A stretch of DNA of 64,000 bases, taken from contig JADJTI010000006.1 of assembly GCA_016711265.1 (NCBI GenBank), forward strand, positions 496,001-560,000. The letters are read 5' to 3'. This document shows, piece after piece, positions 15,513 to 24,704 of this stretch (its first letter is position 1; every line of letters begins with the position of its first letter). Source of the stretch: Austwickia sp. (lineage in GTDB: Bacteria; Actinomycetota; Actinomycetes; Actinomycetales; Dermatophilaceae). Below the pieces are notes generated by a model that made no database searches, was not told where the DNA came from, and saw only the letters and a program-made list of their open reading frames with translations. A program made the position numbers and the translations under genes.

Positions 15513-16805
15513 CTACCGGCGCCATCCGGGGGTGTTCCGCAACGGGTTCACGTGGGCCAGTTCGGCAGGCTCTCGCCCGGTCACCACATAGTCGGCCAGC
15601 AACTGCCCCGTGATCGGGCCGAGCAGCATGCCCCACATGCCGTGACCCCCCGCGACGTACACACTCGGAGCCCGGGTCCGGCCGATCACCGGGAGCCCGT
15701 CGGGGGTGACCGGCCGCGCGCCGACCCATTCGTCCTGACGCTCGTGGAGATTGGCGCCGGCGAGCAGATCGTTCCCGGCCAGCACCAGGGCCTGGATCCG
15801 GCGCGGGTCCAGGGGCGTGTCGACCGGACGGAACTCCATCATCCCCGCCACGCGCAGCCGACCGTTGGTCAGCGGGGTGCAGGCCAGGCGCTGGGTGGGG
15901 AAGTACACCGGACCGGCGGGCAGGTGCTCGCACTCGACCGTGAAGCTGTACCCGCGGCCGGCTTGCACGATGGTTCGTACGCCGAAAGGCTCCGCGAGCT
16001 GGCCCAGGTGGGCGCCGCTGGCGATCACCACGGCATCGAAGTGTTCCCCGTTGATGAGGGCTCCGGTCCCGTCGGCGCCCACCGCCTCGACCCGTTCGGT
16101 GCGCAGCGTGCCTCCCCGGTCGCGTACCTGTTCCCCGAGTGCGACGACGAAATCGGCCGGGTCCAGGAAACGCTGACCGTGAATGAGCAGCGCCGCGGTC
16201 ACGGCTTCGGACAGTGCCGGCTCCAGGTCCCTGGCCTGCGCGCCGGTCAACCGGTCGAACTCGATCTTCTGACCGGCCGCCAGCACGTGCCGGTATTCCT
16301 CCAGCAACACCTCGCGATCGGCCTCGGTGCGGTATGCGGCGATGAAGGGCTCGGCGGGGCGGACGGGGGACGGGATCCCCGCATCAACGAGGGCGTCGAA
16401 CGCCTCGAAGGCCCGGTTGTTGAGCGGGATGAGGCCCTGCATGGCCTGCCGCCATCGAGGCATCGTGCAGTTGCGGGCGAACTGCAGCAGGAAACGCATG
16501 AGCATGGTGTCGGTGGTAGGTGGCACATACACCGGCGAGTTGGGGCTGATCAGCGCCCGTACGCCGTACCGCAGCACTGCCGGTTCGGGCAGTGGTACGG
16601 CCATCCCGGGGGTCAGCCACCCGGCGTTGCCCCAGCTGGCCCCGGCCGCCACCCCTTCCCGGTCGAAGACGGTCACCTCGACCCCGTGTGCTTGAAGCGA
16701 CCAGGCGGTACAAAGACCGACCATCCCCGCTCCGACAATTCCGACCCGACCGACCCGCTGGGTGTCACCGCCGCCCATGACCTCTGGCTCCTCTCGATCG
16801 CCCAT
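15513..16805 (-). CDS. FAD-dependent D-amino-acid dehydrogenase-like oxidoreductase
   Basis: A 430-residue DAO-family flavoprotein resembling DadA. The FAD-binding GxGxxG is in RVGIVGAGMVGLCTAWSLQ (about residues 20-38), followed by ASWGNAGWLTPGMAVPLPEP, the DadA-type signature. The second FAD segment, ARPVTPDGLPVIGRTRAPSVYVAGGHGMWGM, is near the C-terminus. DadA-type enzymes oxidise D-amino acids to keto acids and pass electrons to the respiratory chain; the real substrate is unknown. The start could also be the ATG nine codons downstream (16778). No membrane segment is apparent. The next gene upstream on the same strand begins more than 100 bases away. Confidence 0.87.
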   Translation of the reverse strand: MGDREEPEVMGGGDTQRVGRVGIVGAGMVGLCTAWSLQAHGVEVTVFDREGVAAGASWGNAGWLTPGMAVPLPEPAVLRYGVRALISPNSPVYVPPTTDTMLMRFLLQFARNCTMPRWRQAMQGLIPLNNRAFEAFDALVDAGIPSPVRPAEPFIAAYRTEADREVLLEEYRHVLAAGQKIEFDRLTGAQARDLEPALSEAVTAALLIHGQRFLDPADFVVALGEQVRDRGGTLRTERVEAVGADGTGALINGEHFDAVVIASGAHLGQLAEPFGVRTIVQAGRGYSFTVECEHLPAGPVYFPTQRLACTPLTNGRLRVAGMMEFRPVDTPLDPRRIQALVLAGNDLLAGANLHERQDEWVGARPVTPDGLPVIGRTRAPSVYVAGGHGMWGMLLGPITGQLLADYVVTGREPAELAHVNPLRNTPGWRR

Positions 16806-16910
16806 CCCCGAAAGTGGATATCAGGACACCGTAGCCGGGAGCACAGGGCCGGGACCACAGGGCCGGGACCAGCGTCGCGGGGCGCCGGTCGGGCCGGCAC
16901 GCCGTGGCGA

Positions 16911-17339
16911 CTACGCGGTCGCGGCGAGCTCCACGACGTCGAGGCCGATCGGGGTCGTCCCGCAGGTCCGCGCCACGAAATGTTCGGCCGAAGCCAGGGC
17001 CACCCGGCTGGCGAAGAGCATCACGACCCGGCAGCCGGGACGCTGTCGCGCGACCAGGCTGAGTGAGAAGACATCGCGGGCGACGTGGGGCAGCTCGGCG
17101 GCCGTGAGCGGGCCGGTGCCGGCCGAGGCGAGCACGAACACGTCCGCGTCCGCGTTGACGCCGTCGATGTGGACGCCGGACACGTCACCGAGGCCCACCC
17201 ATTGGGCGCGCATCTCCCCCAGATTCTTCCCCCTGGCGTACTCCTCGATCATGGCGCGTTCGACGGCGCGGCGTCCGGCCAGGGTCGAGGATGCGCCGCG
17301 TTGGCGGTCGCGGCGGTCAACGAGATCCATCACGTTCAT
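16911..17339 (-). CDS. conserved hypothetical protein
   Basis: A 142-residue protein I cannot place. The N-terminus is basic and helical (VDRRDRQRGASSTLAGRRAVERAMIEEYARGK). The remainder alternates strands and helices (ADADVFVLASAGTG, VVMLFASRVALASAEHFVARTC) in a pattern compatible with a small Rossmann-like or nuclease-like fold. No catalytic motif can be identified. It lies between the DadA-like gene and the DUF2889 gene on the same strand, with spacers of about 105 and 130 bases. Confidence 0.6.
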   Translation of the reverse strand: MNVMDLVDRRDRQRGASSTLAGRRAVERAMIEEYARGKNLGEMRAQWVGLGDVSGVHIDGVNADADVFVLASAGTGPLTAAELPHVARDVFSLSLVARQRPGCRVVMLFASRVALASAEHFVARTCGTTPIGLDVVELAATA

Positions 17340-17469
17340 CGGGGGTCAGATCCTTGCTCACGACGCCACGGGTGTTCCGGGGCGCCGATGTGTCGGGTCG
17401 GTGGTCCACCCGGAGCCCGGCTGCGCCCGGATGGTGAATATGCCCCTATCGGCAGCCGCGCCCGGAACT

Positions 17470-18447
17470 TCAGTGCGGCAGTGTCGAAGCCACCGCCGGG
17501 GCGTCAGCGAGGAAGCGCAGCAGGTCGTTGAGGTGGGTGCAGGTGGACGGCCCGAAGAGCTCCATGGACACACGTTCACGCAGGCTCGCCGCCGGTACGC
17601 CGACCAGCGCGGTCACCGAGGCGGCGGAGATCGGGCACTCCTTGTGGGGCAGCACCCGCGGGACCGCTTGGAGATGGCGGACGCGACCGTCCGGACCGAT
17701 CAGCCCGTGCACGCCGTACTCGTGCAACACCCCGTGGGCGTCGGCGTCGTCCCGGAACACGTCCCGGAACATCGCGTCGAACTGGATGCCGCCGTCGGCG
17801 CGCCAGACGTCCATCCGGCGGCGCCGACTGATCCCCCACACCGGGAGCTCGGGCATGGTGTGCCAGCCGATGGGGTCGGCGGGGTCGGCCAACGGGATGT
17901 TCGGGGGGATGACCGCAGGCGGGGGAGTGCCGGTGGCGGAGAAGATGTTCATCGCGCGCGAGTCGGCCGCCCACCCGGCGCACACTCCAGGCTGGCGGCC
18001 CTTGTGCGGTTCGTTGTCGGTCTTGGAGCGCCGGTAGGTGTATCCGGCGATGATGAGCCCGACCGGCAGCTCGTCGAGGATCAGGTGCAACGGCGTACCG
18101 GCGTCGTAGTGCTCGCGCAGTCCGCGCCAGACCCCGGTGCGCCAACCGACGCTGGCCTTGCGGCCCACCAACCCGGGGGTGCCGGGTGCCGCCGGGTGGG
18201 TGACCAGCCGCGTGACCACCTGATCGATCACCGTGCCCGAGACCATCCCGGTGGCGCGCACCTGGGTGGTGCCGCCGGGTTCGGTGTGCAGGTCACGGGC
18301 GCGACCCAGGATCTCCAACCGGCCGTATGGACCATCGGGACGGAACAAGTCGAAGTTGCTGGTACGCCGGACTGAGCCGGGGCGACGTGGTGGCGGAGCG
18401 AGCGTGGGCCCGGGCAGCCCATTGTGTTCGAGCGTCTCGCGGGACAC
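17470..18447 (-). CDS. DUF2889 domain protein
   Basis: A 325-residue protein ending in the DUF2889 pattern: ECPISAASVTALVGVP followed by FGPSTCTHLNDLLRFLADAP, with Cys and His residues arranged as in that uncharacterised family. The upstream part has strands such as FDLFRPDGPYGRLEILGRARDLH and a middle His/Trp-rich segment. I chose the GTG at 18447 because GAAGGAG lies five to six bases ahead of it; a GTG 75 bases upstream lacks any ribosome-binding or -10 signal. No function is established for DUF2889 proteins, and the actinobacterial members are often next to biosynthetic genes. Here it is isolated. Confidence 0.72.
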   Translation of the reverse strand: MSRETLEHNGLPGPTLAPPPRRPGSVRRTSNFDLFRPDGPYGRLEILGRARDLHTEPGGTTQVRATGMVSGTVIDQVVTRLVTHPAAPGTPGLVGRKASVGWRTGVWRGLREHYDAGTPLHLILDELPVGLIIAGYTYRRSKTDNEPHKGRQPGVCAGWAADSRAMNIFSATGTPPPAVIPPNIPLADPADPIGWHTMPELPVWGISRRRRMDVWRADGGIQFDAMFRDVFRDDADAHGVLHEYGVHGLIGPDGRVRHLQAVPRVLPHKECPISAASVTALVGVPAASLRERVSMELFGPSTCTHLNDLLRFLADAPAVASTLPH

Positions 18448-18534
18448 CAAGGCTCCTTCGCTGGCTGCTGGCTGCTGGGGACGACGGGCCCACTCTGCCG
18501 TCCGGCGGCGGGTGAGGTCCACCTGAGCGTGGAG

Positions 18535-18676
18535 TAGCGCTGTGTGGGGGTCGGGACGGCGCCTTCGAACACAGCGCTACCCTTCACGACCGCCGCGCCG
18601 ACCGACCGGTGACATCGTCGCAGCTCACACGGCTGCAGATTGATGTCAGGGGTGGTGAGGGGTAGCGCTGTGTTCG
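18535..18676. repeat. intergenic inverted/direct repeat with TAGCGCTGTGT core
   Basis: A 22-base element at 18566-18587 recurs inverted at 18655-18676 with 21 of 22 positions identical; a third partial copy TAGCGCTGTGTG is at 18535-18546. Each holds the palindrome AGCGCT. The elements lie between the lipase stop (18686) and the DUF2889 start (18447), so they could be a large stem-loop, a terminator or a paired regulator site. Confidence 0.65.
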
Positions 18677-18685
18677 CTCATCCGT

Positions 18686-19552
18686 TTACGGCGCGCCGAG
18701 GGCGTCCCGGATCATGGCGATGACCTGGGCGTCCGTGGGCAGGTCGGAATGCCCCACCACGCTCTCGGGCGCCTCGTCCTGCACGTACCGGTTCGCGACC
18801 TCGACGCCGTCGCGCTCCTGCAGCAATTGGGCTTGTACCGGCAGCACGGCGTGATCGTGTCGGGTGACGATCGCCGTGTACTTGACCTCGGGCACCACGT
18901 CGGGGGTCGCAGCGAGCTCGCGGATCACCGGGCTGACGCGTAGTTGCTCGCGGGCCGAGGGCCCCAGGAGCGCGTCGAGCCCGACGCCGACCAGCGGTGC
19001 CTGCGCCAGGGAGTCCAGCGGCCCGAGCGGGCTCGCGCCGTGCACCGGCGCCCCGAGCGTGACCAGGTGGCGTACCGTCCGATGCCCGCCCAGCCACTTG
19101 ATGTAGAGGTGGCCCAGCAGGCCGCCCTGGGAGTGGCCGACGATGTCCACGCGGGTGCCGCCGGTGGCCTCCAGCACCCGGTCCACGAAGAGGGCGAGCT
19201 CGCCCGCCGAGGAGGCCAGGTGCCCGGTGCCGAAACCGGTGAGGCGTCCCCGCACGCTGGCCTCCTCGCGCCCGTAGGACACGGCGAAGACGGTGTGCCC
19301 GTCGGCCAGCAGCGCCTGTGCGAGGTCGCGCCACCGACCGACCCCGGTTTCGGTGCCGTGCACGAGCACCACCGGTACGACGTCCGGCCGGGGCTGCGCG
19401 GACCAGTCGTTGACGCCGATCAGCGTGATCTCGGCGTCCCCGCTCGTCGCCGCCGGCCCGCCGCCCGGGGTGAGCCGACGCCGTAACCAGGCCGGCAAGA
19501 CCAAGGTGGCGGCGCGCCATACCTCCACCGCGTAGTGCGTTACCGGAACCAT
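18686..19552 (-). CDS. alpha/beta hydrolase, lipase-like
   Basis: A 288-residue lipase of the EstA/triacylglycerol-lipase kind. VVPVVLVHGTETGVGRW provides the oxyanion hole, DIVGHSQGGLLGHLYIKWLGG the nucleophile elbow GHSQGG, and LVTLGAPVHG the conserved strand after it. The catalytic acid probably lies in KYTAIVTRHDHAVLP, and a His in ESVVGHSDLP near the C-terminus fits the triad. ATG 19552 is selected because the longer frame upstream overlaps the divergent gene and codes for low-complexity Arg/Pro. No classical signal peptide is clear, although the N-terminus has a short hydrophobic patch (AATLVLPAWL). Confidence 0.85.
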   Translation of the reverse strand: MVPVTHYAVEVWRAATLVLPAWLRRRLTPGGGPAATSGDAEITLIGVNDWSAQPRPDVVPVVLVHGTETGVGRWRDLAQALLADGHTVFAVSYGREEASVRGRLTGFGTGHLASSAGELALFVDRVLEATGGTRVDIVGHSQGGLLGHLYIKWLGGHRTVRHLVTLGAPVHGASPLGPLDSLAQAPLVGVGLDALLGPSAREQLRVSPVIRELAATPDVVPEVKYTAIVTRHDHAVLPVQAQLLQERDGVEVANRYVQDEAPESVVGHSDLPTDAQVIAMIRDALGAP

Positions 19553-19608
19553 GACCCTTGCCGACTCCCGCCGTCGGAACACCGCTGTCCTCAGGCTATC
19601 CGTCCCCG

Positions 19609-19614
19609 TACGCT
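19609..19614 (+). promoter_or_regulatory. -10 element, leaderless promoter of gene 19621-20871
   Basis: TACGCT, six bases before ATG 19621. Confidence 0.6.
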
Positions 19615-19620
19615 CAGCCC

Positions 19621-20871
19621 ATGACCCCGAGCCGTGAGCGGGATTTCGATCTGGTGCTCTTCGGAGCGACTGGGTTCGTCGGGCGGCTGGTGGCGCGGCA
19701 TTTGTGTCAGTACGCCCCGCCGGATATCCGGATCGCCGTGGCCGGCCGTGACCCCGCCCGACTGGGCTCGCTGTTGGAGCGCATCGGCGGGGCCGCAGCA
19801 CAGTGGCCGGTGCTGTTTGCCGACTCAGCCCATGCGGGCAGCCTCAACCGGCTCGCGGCGAGCACACGGGTCGTCGCCACAACGGTCGGACCGTACGCCA
19901 TGCGCGGGCTGCCCCTGGTGGGCGCGTGCGTGCACCACGGCACCCACTACGTCGACCTCACCGGCGAGCTGTTGTTCGTCCGCGAGAGCATCGACTGCTT
20001 CCACGAGGAGGCCATCGCCACCGGCGCGAAGATCGTGCACGGGTGCGGCTTCGACTCGGTGCCCTCGGATCTGGTGGCCCATCTGGCGGCCAGCCAAGCG
20101 CGCATCGATGACACGGGTACCCTTTCCACGGTCCGATCGGTGGTGGCCATGCGGGGCGGGTTCAGCGGCGGCACCCTGGCGTCGATGGTCGGCCAGCTGG
20201 ACGCCATCCGTCACGACCGGCAGGCCCGGGCACTGGTCGACGACCCGTACGCGCTCAGCCCGGACCGGGACGCCGAACCCGATCACGAGGGTCCGCACGG
20301 GTCTGGTCAGCCATGTCACGGGATCGAGTACGACGAGCGGCTGGACCGTTGGGTAGGGCCGTTCGTGATGGCCGCGTTCAATGAACCGATGGTGCGCCGC
20401 AGCAACGCCCTGACCGGCTGGTCGTACGGTCGGGACCTGGACTACCGCGAATTCCAGGTCATGGGTTCGGGAGCCTCGGGCCATGTCAAGGCGCACCTGC
20501 TGGCAGCGGGCCCGTCGCTGGTCGCCGGGTTGCTGTCGATGCCGCCCAGCCGCTTCCTCATGGATCGGCTGCTGCCCTCCCCCGGCGAGGGGCCGGACGC
20601 CATCCGGCGGGCCAACGGTTTCTTCCGCATGCGCGGCTACGTCCAGACCTCCCAGGGGACCCGGTACGTGGCCACGGTCGCCGCGGCCCGCGATCCCGGG
20701 TACGACGCCACCGCGGTGATGATCGGACAGTCGGCCCTGGCGCTGGCCGAGGACGAGGACCGGCTCCCCGACCGGTACGGCGTGCTGACGCCGGCGACCG
20801 CGTTCGGCGATCATCTCGTCGACCGATTGTGGGACCACGGTTTCACTGCCGAGGTGGAGCACGCCGATTGA
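19621..20871 (+). CDS. saccharopine dehydrogenase-like / trans-acting enoyl reductase family protein
   Basis: A 416-residue protein whose N-terminal Rossmann fold FDLVLFGATGFVGRLVARHL and following HYVDLTGELLFVRES, KIVHGCGFDSVPSDL segments match the actinobacterial trans-acting enoyl reductase/saccharopine-dehydrogenase-like family. Members in mycobacteria act on polyketide-derived lipids (phthiocerol pathway) as NADP-dependent reductases; elsewhere the substrate is unknown and a role in lipid metabolism is only an inference. The Rossmann motif GATGFVG is at about residues 17-23. ATG 19621 is supported by TACGCT six bases upstream; an earlier ATG overlaps the divergent lipase promoter. A long gene-free region follows. 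Confidence 0.85.
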   Translation: MTPSRERDFDLVLFGATGFVGRLVARHLCQYAPPDIRIAVAGRDPARLGSLLERIGGAAAQWPVLFADSAHAGSLNRLAASTRVVATTVGPYAMRGLPLVGACVHHGTHYVDLTGELLFVRESIDCFHEEAIATGAKIVHGCGFDSVPSDLVAHLAASQARIDDTGTLSTVRSVVAMRGGFSGGTLASMVGQLDAIRHDRQARALVDDPYALSPDRDAEPDHEGPHGSGQPCHGIEYDERLDRWVGPFVMAAFNEPMVRRSNALTGWSYGRDLDYREFQVMGSGASGHVKAHLLAAGPSLVAGLLSMPPSRFLMDRLLPSPGEGPDAIRRANGFFRMRGYVQTSQGTRYVATVAAARDPGYDATAVMIGQSALALAEDEDRLPDRYGVLTPATAFGDHLVDRLWDHGFTAEVEHAD

Positions 20872-22321
20872 CTCGGTAGTTCTTGTCGGGGTCAATCGAT
20901 AACCAGCGAACGCCAATCCCGAGGTGCCCCGTATCGGGAGCGCCGAAGAAGTCAGCGCAATAGTCAAGTGCTGGAGTAGTGCGTCCGATTCGCTTGCGGA
21001 TAGTGCCCTGCCTGGCGACCTCACAGTTTCACCGGGTGCGCTGTCCCGGGCGATCGGGCCTGTCTCGCAGGTCCGTTCGGGGCGCGCCGGTGCCGCCCGG
21101 AGCATGCGGAAAACGTTGGAAGGGGTCGACCCGGAGCGACCGGGCCGACCCCTTCAGGGCAGCGGTGGGGACAGCGCCGCCCAGGTCAGCGCACGGTTCC
21201 TCGTGGGGACGACGAAGACCATATATGGTTGCGCAGAATGGGGATCTACCCTGCGCCGCTGACCCAACCGTTTGGCTGGCCGTGCCCCGTGGGAGATCGA
21301 GGCTCAGTCATGCACCGAAGACAGATCGATGTCGGATCCGTCTCGCGGTGTCAGAACGATGACAGAACGATGTGGGGGACGCTGCGGGTGGACCGCACGG
21401 CGGGGATCCTCGTTTTGGGTCGGCTTCCCAGGGGGATCGCCGTCGATTCCAGTTAAGGCCGGGGATCTGAGGAAAGCAATGAAACAATAGCAGATGTGGC
21501 GTAGGTCACGCTAATAACGCGACGTCTTTCCGGGTACCCAATTCGGGTGCCGAGAATGTTCTCCCGTGCATTCTCTCGTGGGTTCTGCACGCTAGGACGT
21601 GAACTCGCGGGCGCCGCGCGGCCGGCGGCCGGCTCCTCGGCTCCGATCTGAGTCGGACGTACGTCCGCAAATGCTGGTTCCCAGCCGGGTCAAGAGACAG
21701 TAAGGGAGTCGTCAGAGTTGTGGATGAATATGCCGTGCTGATCCCTCGGACCGAGAGCCTGAATTGGACGAGCGTCCATATTACGTGGCGTTATTCATAG
21801 AATGCGTCGCGGTGCTGCTCCGGATGCCGATGGGCGCTCCCCCGGGTGATGGGGGATGATTTCTCGGGACCCGCGAATCGCTAACACGCAGACGGGTTTT
21901 CGCCGCTCCTGGTGATGCCTTGGGGCCACGGGTGATGGCCTGACCAGCCCATCAGCAGCCGATTGCAGGCTCCCGGGGTTCATGCCTGCGGACCTCGGCG
22001 AGTCCGGGAGGGGTGCCTCACCGCCACCCACTACACCCTCGCTCGCATCGCGGGAATCTGGACAATCGTCCACATGAATGTGTGCAGTTCAGTGGCGGTT
22101 TGAGCGCGGTTCTCGCTCCTCCCAGGGGTATCCGTCGCATCTTTCCCCAGGGCCCGGACAGCCCACTTGTGCGCGCGTGCACTTTGATGATGATGTGTCC
22201 TTGAGCGACTGCTCCGATGCAAGCAACTCATCACTTTTGTGCGTAGTCTGTGAAAATTGCAGCGCAATCACGATGAGGCTCGAACGACAACGCCATACAC
22301 ACGTGAGGAGGGTGGTGCGGG
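20872..22321. other. 1.45-kb gene-free region with palindromes
   Basis: No frame here has convincing protein features or codon bias, and the sequence is poorer in GC than its surroundings. Visible structure: a strong hairpin at 21120-21154, the palindrome ACCATATATGGT at 21218-21229, GCGCAG/CTGCGC arms at 21231-21256, and CGGACGTACGTCCG at 21654-21667. The last roughly 150 bases lead into the TetR gene. Candidates are a decayed gene, a non-coding RNA locus, or a recombination site; none is demonstrated. Confidence 0.6.
21120..21154. terminator. strong hairpin, terminator-like
   Basis: Arms of 15 bases (21120-21134 and 21140-21154) pair at 14 positions around the loop AGCGA, with AAGGGGTCG opposite CGACCCCTT. 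No T-run follows. It is 249 bases beyond the end of the enoyl-reductase-like gene. Confidence 0.65.
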
Positions 22322-22894
22322 GTGAGCGTGAACGCCATCGCGCTGGCCGACCATCGTGCGCGCCGGCGGCGAGATGTGGTCGACAACGCCACCGAGCTCC
22401 TGGTGCGCGGCGGCCCGGCCGCAGTCACCCCGGCTGCCGTGGCCACGGCCACCGGGCTGGCATCGCACAGCGTCTCCCGGTTCTTCGAGACGACCGACGA
22501 GTTGATCGCCGCCGCCGTCGAAGAACTCTTCATCCGCGACCTCACGTCCATCACGCTGTCGATCAACGCCGCCGGCACCAACCCGGTCGCGCAGCTGGAG
22601 GCCTACGTCCGCACGGTGATTGCGGCAGCCGTCAAAGGCCACCTGCACGGCAACCTCACGGCCATGGAGGTGCTGCCGCCGAACCACCAAGAGCGCCTGA
22701 TGGACCTGCACGAGGAGCTCAACCGGCCGCTCGTACTCATCGTGCAGCGCCTGGAGAGCACGGACCCCGAATGTGATTCGGCGATGGTGCTGGGCGTGAT
22801 CAGCTCGGCCTCCCAGCTGGTGCTGGCGGGGGAGCCGAAGGAGCACGTCGTTGCCCGCACCATGAAGTTCCTGCGGGGCGCGCTGTCGGTCTAG
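22322..22894 (+). CDS. TetR-family transcriptional regulator
   Basis: A 190-residue regulator with an N-terminal TetR helix-turn-helix: RRDVVDNATELLVRGGPAAVTPAAVATATGLASHSVSRFFETTDELIAAAV, roughly residues 16-66. The variable ligand-binding C-terminal domain follows. GGAGGG precedes the GTG start at 22322. Its stop lies in the same CTAG palindrome as the stop of the convergent nitronate monooxygenase gene. The 1.45-kb gene-free region lies directly upstream, so autoregulatory operator sites might be there; I see no clear one. The target genes are unknown. Confidence 0.88.
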   Translation: MSVNAIALADHRARRRRDVVDNATELLVRGGPAAVTPAAVATATGLASHSVSRFFETTDELIAAAVEELFIRDLTSITLSINAAGTNPVAQLEAYVRTVIAAAVKGHLHGNLTAMEVLPPNHQERLMDLHEELNRPLVLIVQRLESTDPECDSAMVLGVISSASQLVLAGEPKEHVVARTMKFLRGALSV

Positions 22895-23949
22895 CCTCGG
22901 CTGACCCGATGACCCTCCGCCAACCGGGCGACCACCGCGGCCGCCGGCTCCTCGCGGGCCGCCCGCCAGCCCGAACCCGCCCACAACGACACGGCACCCA
23001 GATCGCCCTGAGCGGCCGCAGCGGCCCGTAGGGGTTTGGTCAACTGATCCACCTGCGGGAACGCCGGGGGAGCGTCGGCGTACGCCAGGGCGAACCGATT
23101 GCCCAGACCCCGCGCGGGCCGGCCGGAAAACGCCCGCGTGATCACCGAACGCAGCGCCGGATCGGTCAGCCCCATCCGGTACGCCGCGGAGGTGCCCGCC
23201 TCGTCGGTGAGTAGGAACGCCGTACCAACCTGCACCGCACATGCTCCCGCCGCCAGCGCCCGCCCGGTGTCTCCGGCGGTGGTGATCCCACCCGCAGCGA
23301 CGATCGGCAGATTCAGGTCGCTGACCAGGGGGATCAGGGCCAGGTGGTCCAACTCGTTGGGTTCCTCCGACACCTGGTGCGTGCCGCGATGCCCGCCAGC
23401 CTCGAAGCCCTGGACGATGAGTACGTCGGCGCCCGCGGCCGCCGCCGCGCTGGCCTCGGCCGGGGTGGTCACGGTGACGGCGACGCAACTGCCGGCCGCA
23501 TGGAGGCGATTCACCGCCGCGGCCGGAGGCGTCCCGAAGGTGCAGGACACCACGGCCACCGGATCGATGTCGGCCAGCAGGGTGAGCTTGGCGTCCCAAT
23601 GGTCGGTGTCCAGCCAATCCGGCTCCGGCAACCGCACCCCCAGGCGGGTGGCCTCGGGAGCCAGCCGGTCGGCGTACCGGGCCACCGCCTCCACCGCATC
23701 GGCGCCGCGTGCACGCGGATCGGTGGGCGCCGGGACGAAGAGGTTGACCCCGAAGGGCCGGTCGGTCAGCGACCGGGTACGACGGATGTCCTGCGCGAGA
23801 TCCGGCGGTCGACGGTAGCCGCCCGCGAGGAAACCGAACCCGCCGGCCGCGTCGACCGCCGCGACCAGGGCGGGCGTCGACACCCCGGCCATCGGCGCAG
23901 CGATCACCGGGGCCTGCATCTCCGGGAAGGCCACCCCGGCGCGGCTCAC
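22891..23949 (-). CDS. nitronate monooxygenase
   Basis: A 352-residue FMN-dependent TIM-barrel enzyme of the nitronate monooxygenase (former 2-nitropropane dioxygenase) family, which detoxifies propionate-3-nitronate and similar compounds. Recognisable parts are APVIAAPMAGVSTPALVAAV at the N-terminus, RPFGVNLFVP, VVSCTFGTPP, VLIVQGFEAGGHRGTH with the conserved His, PIVAAGGITTAGDTGRALAAGACAVQVGTAFLL for phosphate binding, and RAFSGRPARGLGN. The ATG overlaps the stop of the upstream coiled-coil protein gene (ATGA), so the two are translationally coupled. Confidence 0.92.
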   Translation of the reverse strand: MSRAGVAFPEMQAPVIAAPMAGVSTPALVAAVDAAGGFGFLAGGYRRPPDLAQDIRRTRSLTDRPFGVNLFVPAPTDPRARGADAVEAVARYADRLAPEATRLGVRLPEPDWLDTDHWDAKLTLLADIDPVAVVSCTFGTPPAAAVNRLHAAGSCVAVTVTTPAEASAAAAAGADVLIVQGFEAGGHRGTHQVSEEPNELDHLALIPLVSDLNLPIVAAGGITTAGDTGRALAAGACAVQVGTAFLLTDEAGTSAAYRMGLTDPALRSVITRAFSGRPARGLGNRFALAYADAPPAFPQVDQLTKPLRAAAAAQGDLGAVSLWAGSGWRAAREEPAAAVVARLAEGHRVSRG

Positions 23950-24704
23950 TCCCGACCGTCCTCCGAGTCCTGGGACTCTTCCTCCTCTTCCTCGATCTTC
24001 TCCCCGCGGCGCTTGAACAGCCCGATCCCCGGCAGGCCCTTGATGGCCAAACTGAGGTCGTTGACGCTCTCCAAGATGTCGTGCACATCGGGCCGGATCT
24101 GCTCCAGCTCACCGAGCAGCGGGACGACCTCTTCATCCAGGTGCTGAGCGACCCGAGGCAACCGGTCGATCATCCGCACGAGGGCATCGACCTCCTCGTC
24201 CGCGACGCTGTCGGAGACCCGGGACGCCCACGGGTGCACCCGGTCGGACAGCGTCGACCAGCGATCCAGCATGCCCTCGGAGCGGCCGAGCAGACCCCCG
24301 GCGCCGGTGACCACGCCCGTCGCCAGGGCGGTCGCCTCACCGGCGAGCGCGACCGTCTGACCGGCCCGCGCGGTGACCGCTTCGGAGGAGGTGATCAGCT
24401 GGTCGGCCCGCACGGTGGTCACGCCGGCGCTGTCGGCGACCGCACCCGCGCTCGCGATGACCTCGGTGGCTCGGTGGGCGGTACGGTCGATCTCGTCCAC
24501 GAGGTCCTCGACCCGTTCCAGCGCGTCGCCCGCGCGGGTGAGCATCAGTTCGGCGCGGTGCACCAGCTTTTCGGTGCGCCCCATCAGTTCCCCGGCCCGC
24601 CGGATCACGTCCATCATGCCGCTCACGTCTTCGACGGCGCTGCTCACCCCCTTCTGCACCAGTGAGGGGAGGGTCATGACGTCGACAGGCCCGGGGATGC
24701 GCAT
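23946..24704 (-). CDS. coiled-coil protein of unknown function
   Basis: A 252-residue, almost entirely helical protein. Long heptad-like stretches run from MMDVIRRAGELMGRTEKLVHRAELMLTRAGDALERVEDLVDEIDR through repeated Ala-rich helices to HLDEEVVPLLGELEQIRPDVHDILESVNDL. The protein ends with a very acidic tail (EKIEEEEEESQDSEDGRE). Similar actinobacterial proteins are annotated only as hypothetical; the layout is reminiscent of MCE- or methyl-accepting-type coiled coils without membrane segments. I chose ATG 24704 (CAAGAT six bases upstream); the longer upstream frame translates a tandem DNA repeat and is not credible. It is coupled to the nitronate monooxygenase gene. Confidence 0.7.
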   Translation of the reverse strand: MRIPGPVDVMTLPSLVQKGVSSAVEDVSGMMDVIRRAGELMGRTEKLVHRAELMLTRAGDALERVEDLVDEIDRTAHRATEVIASAGAVADSAGVTTVRADQLITSSEAVTARAGQTVALAGEATALATGVVTGAGGLLGRSEGMLDRWSTLSDRVHPWASRVSDSVADEEVDALVRMIDRLPRVAQHLDEEVVPLLGELEQIRPDVHDILESVNDLSLAIKGLPGIGLFKRRGEKIEEEEEESQDSEDGRE

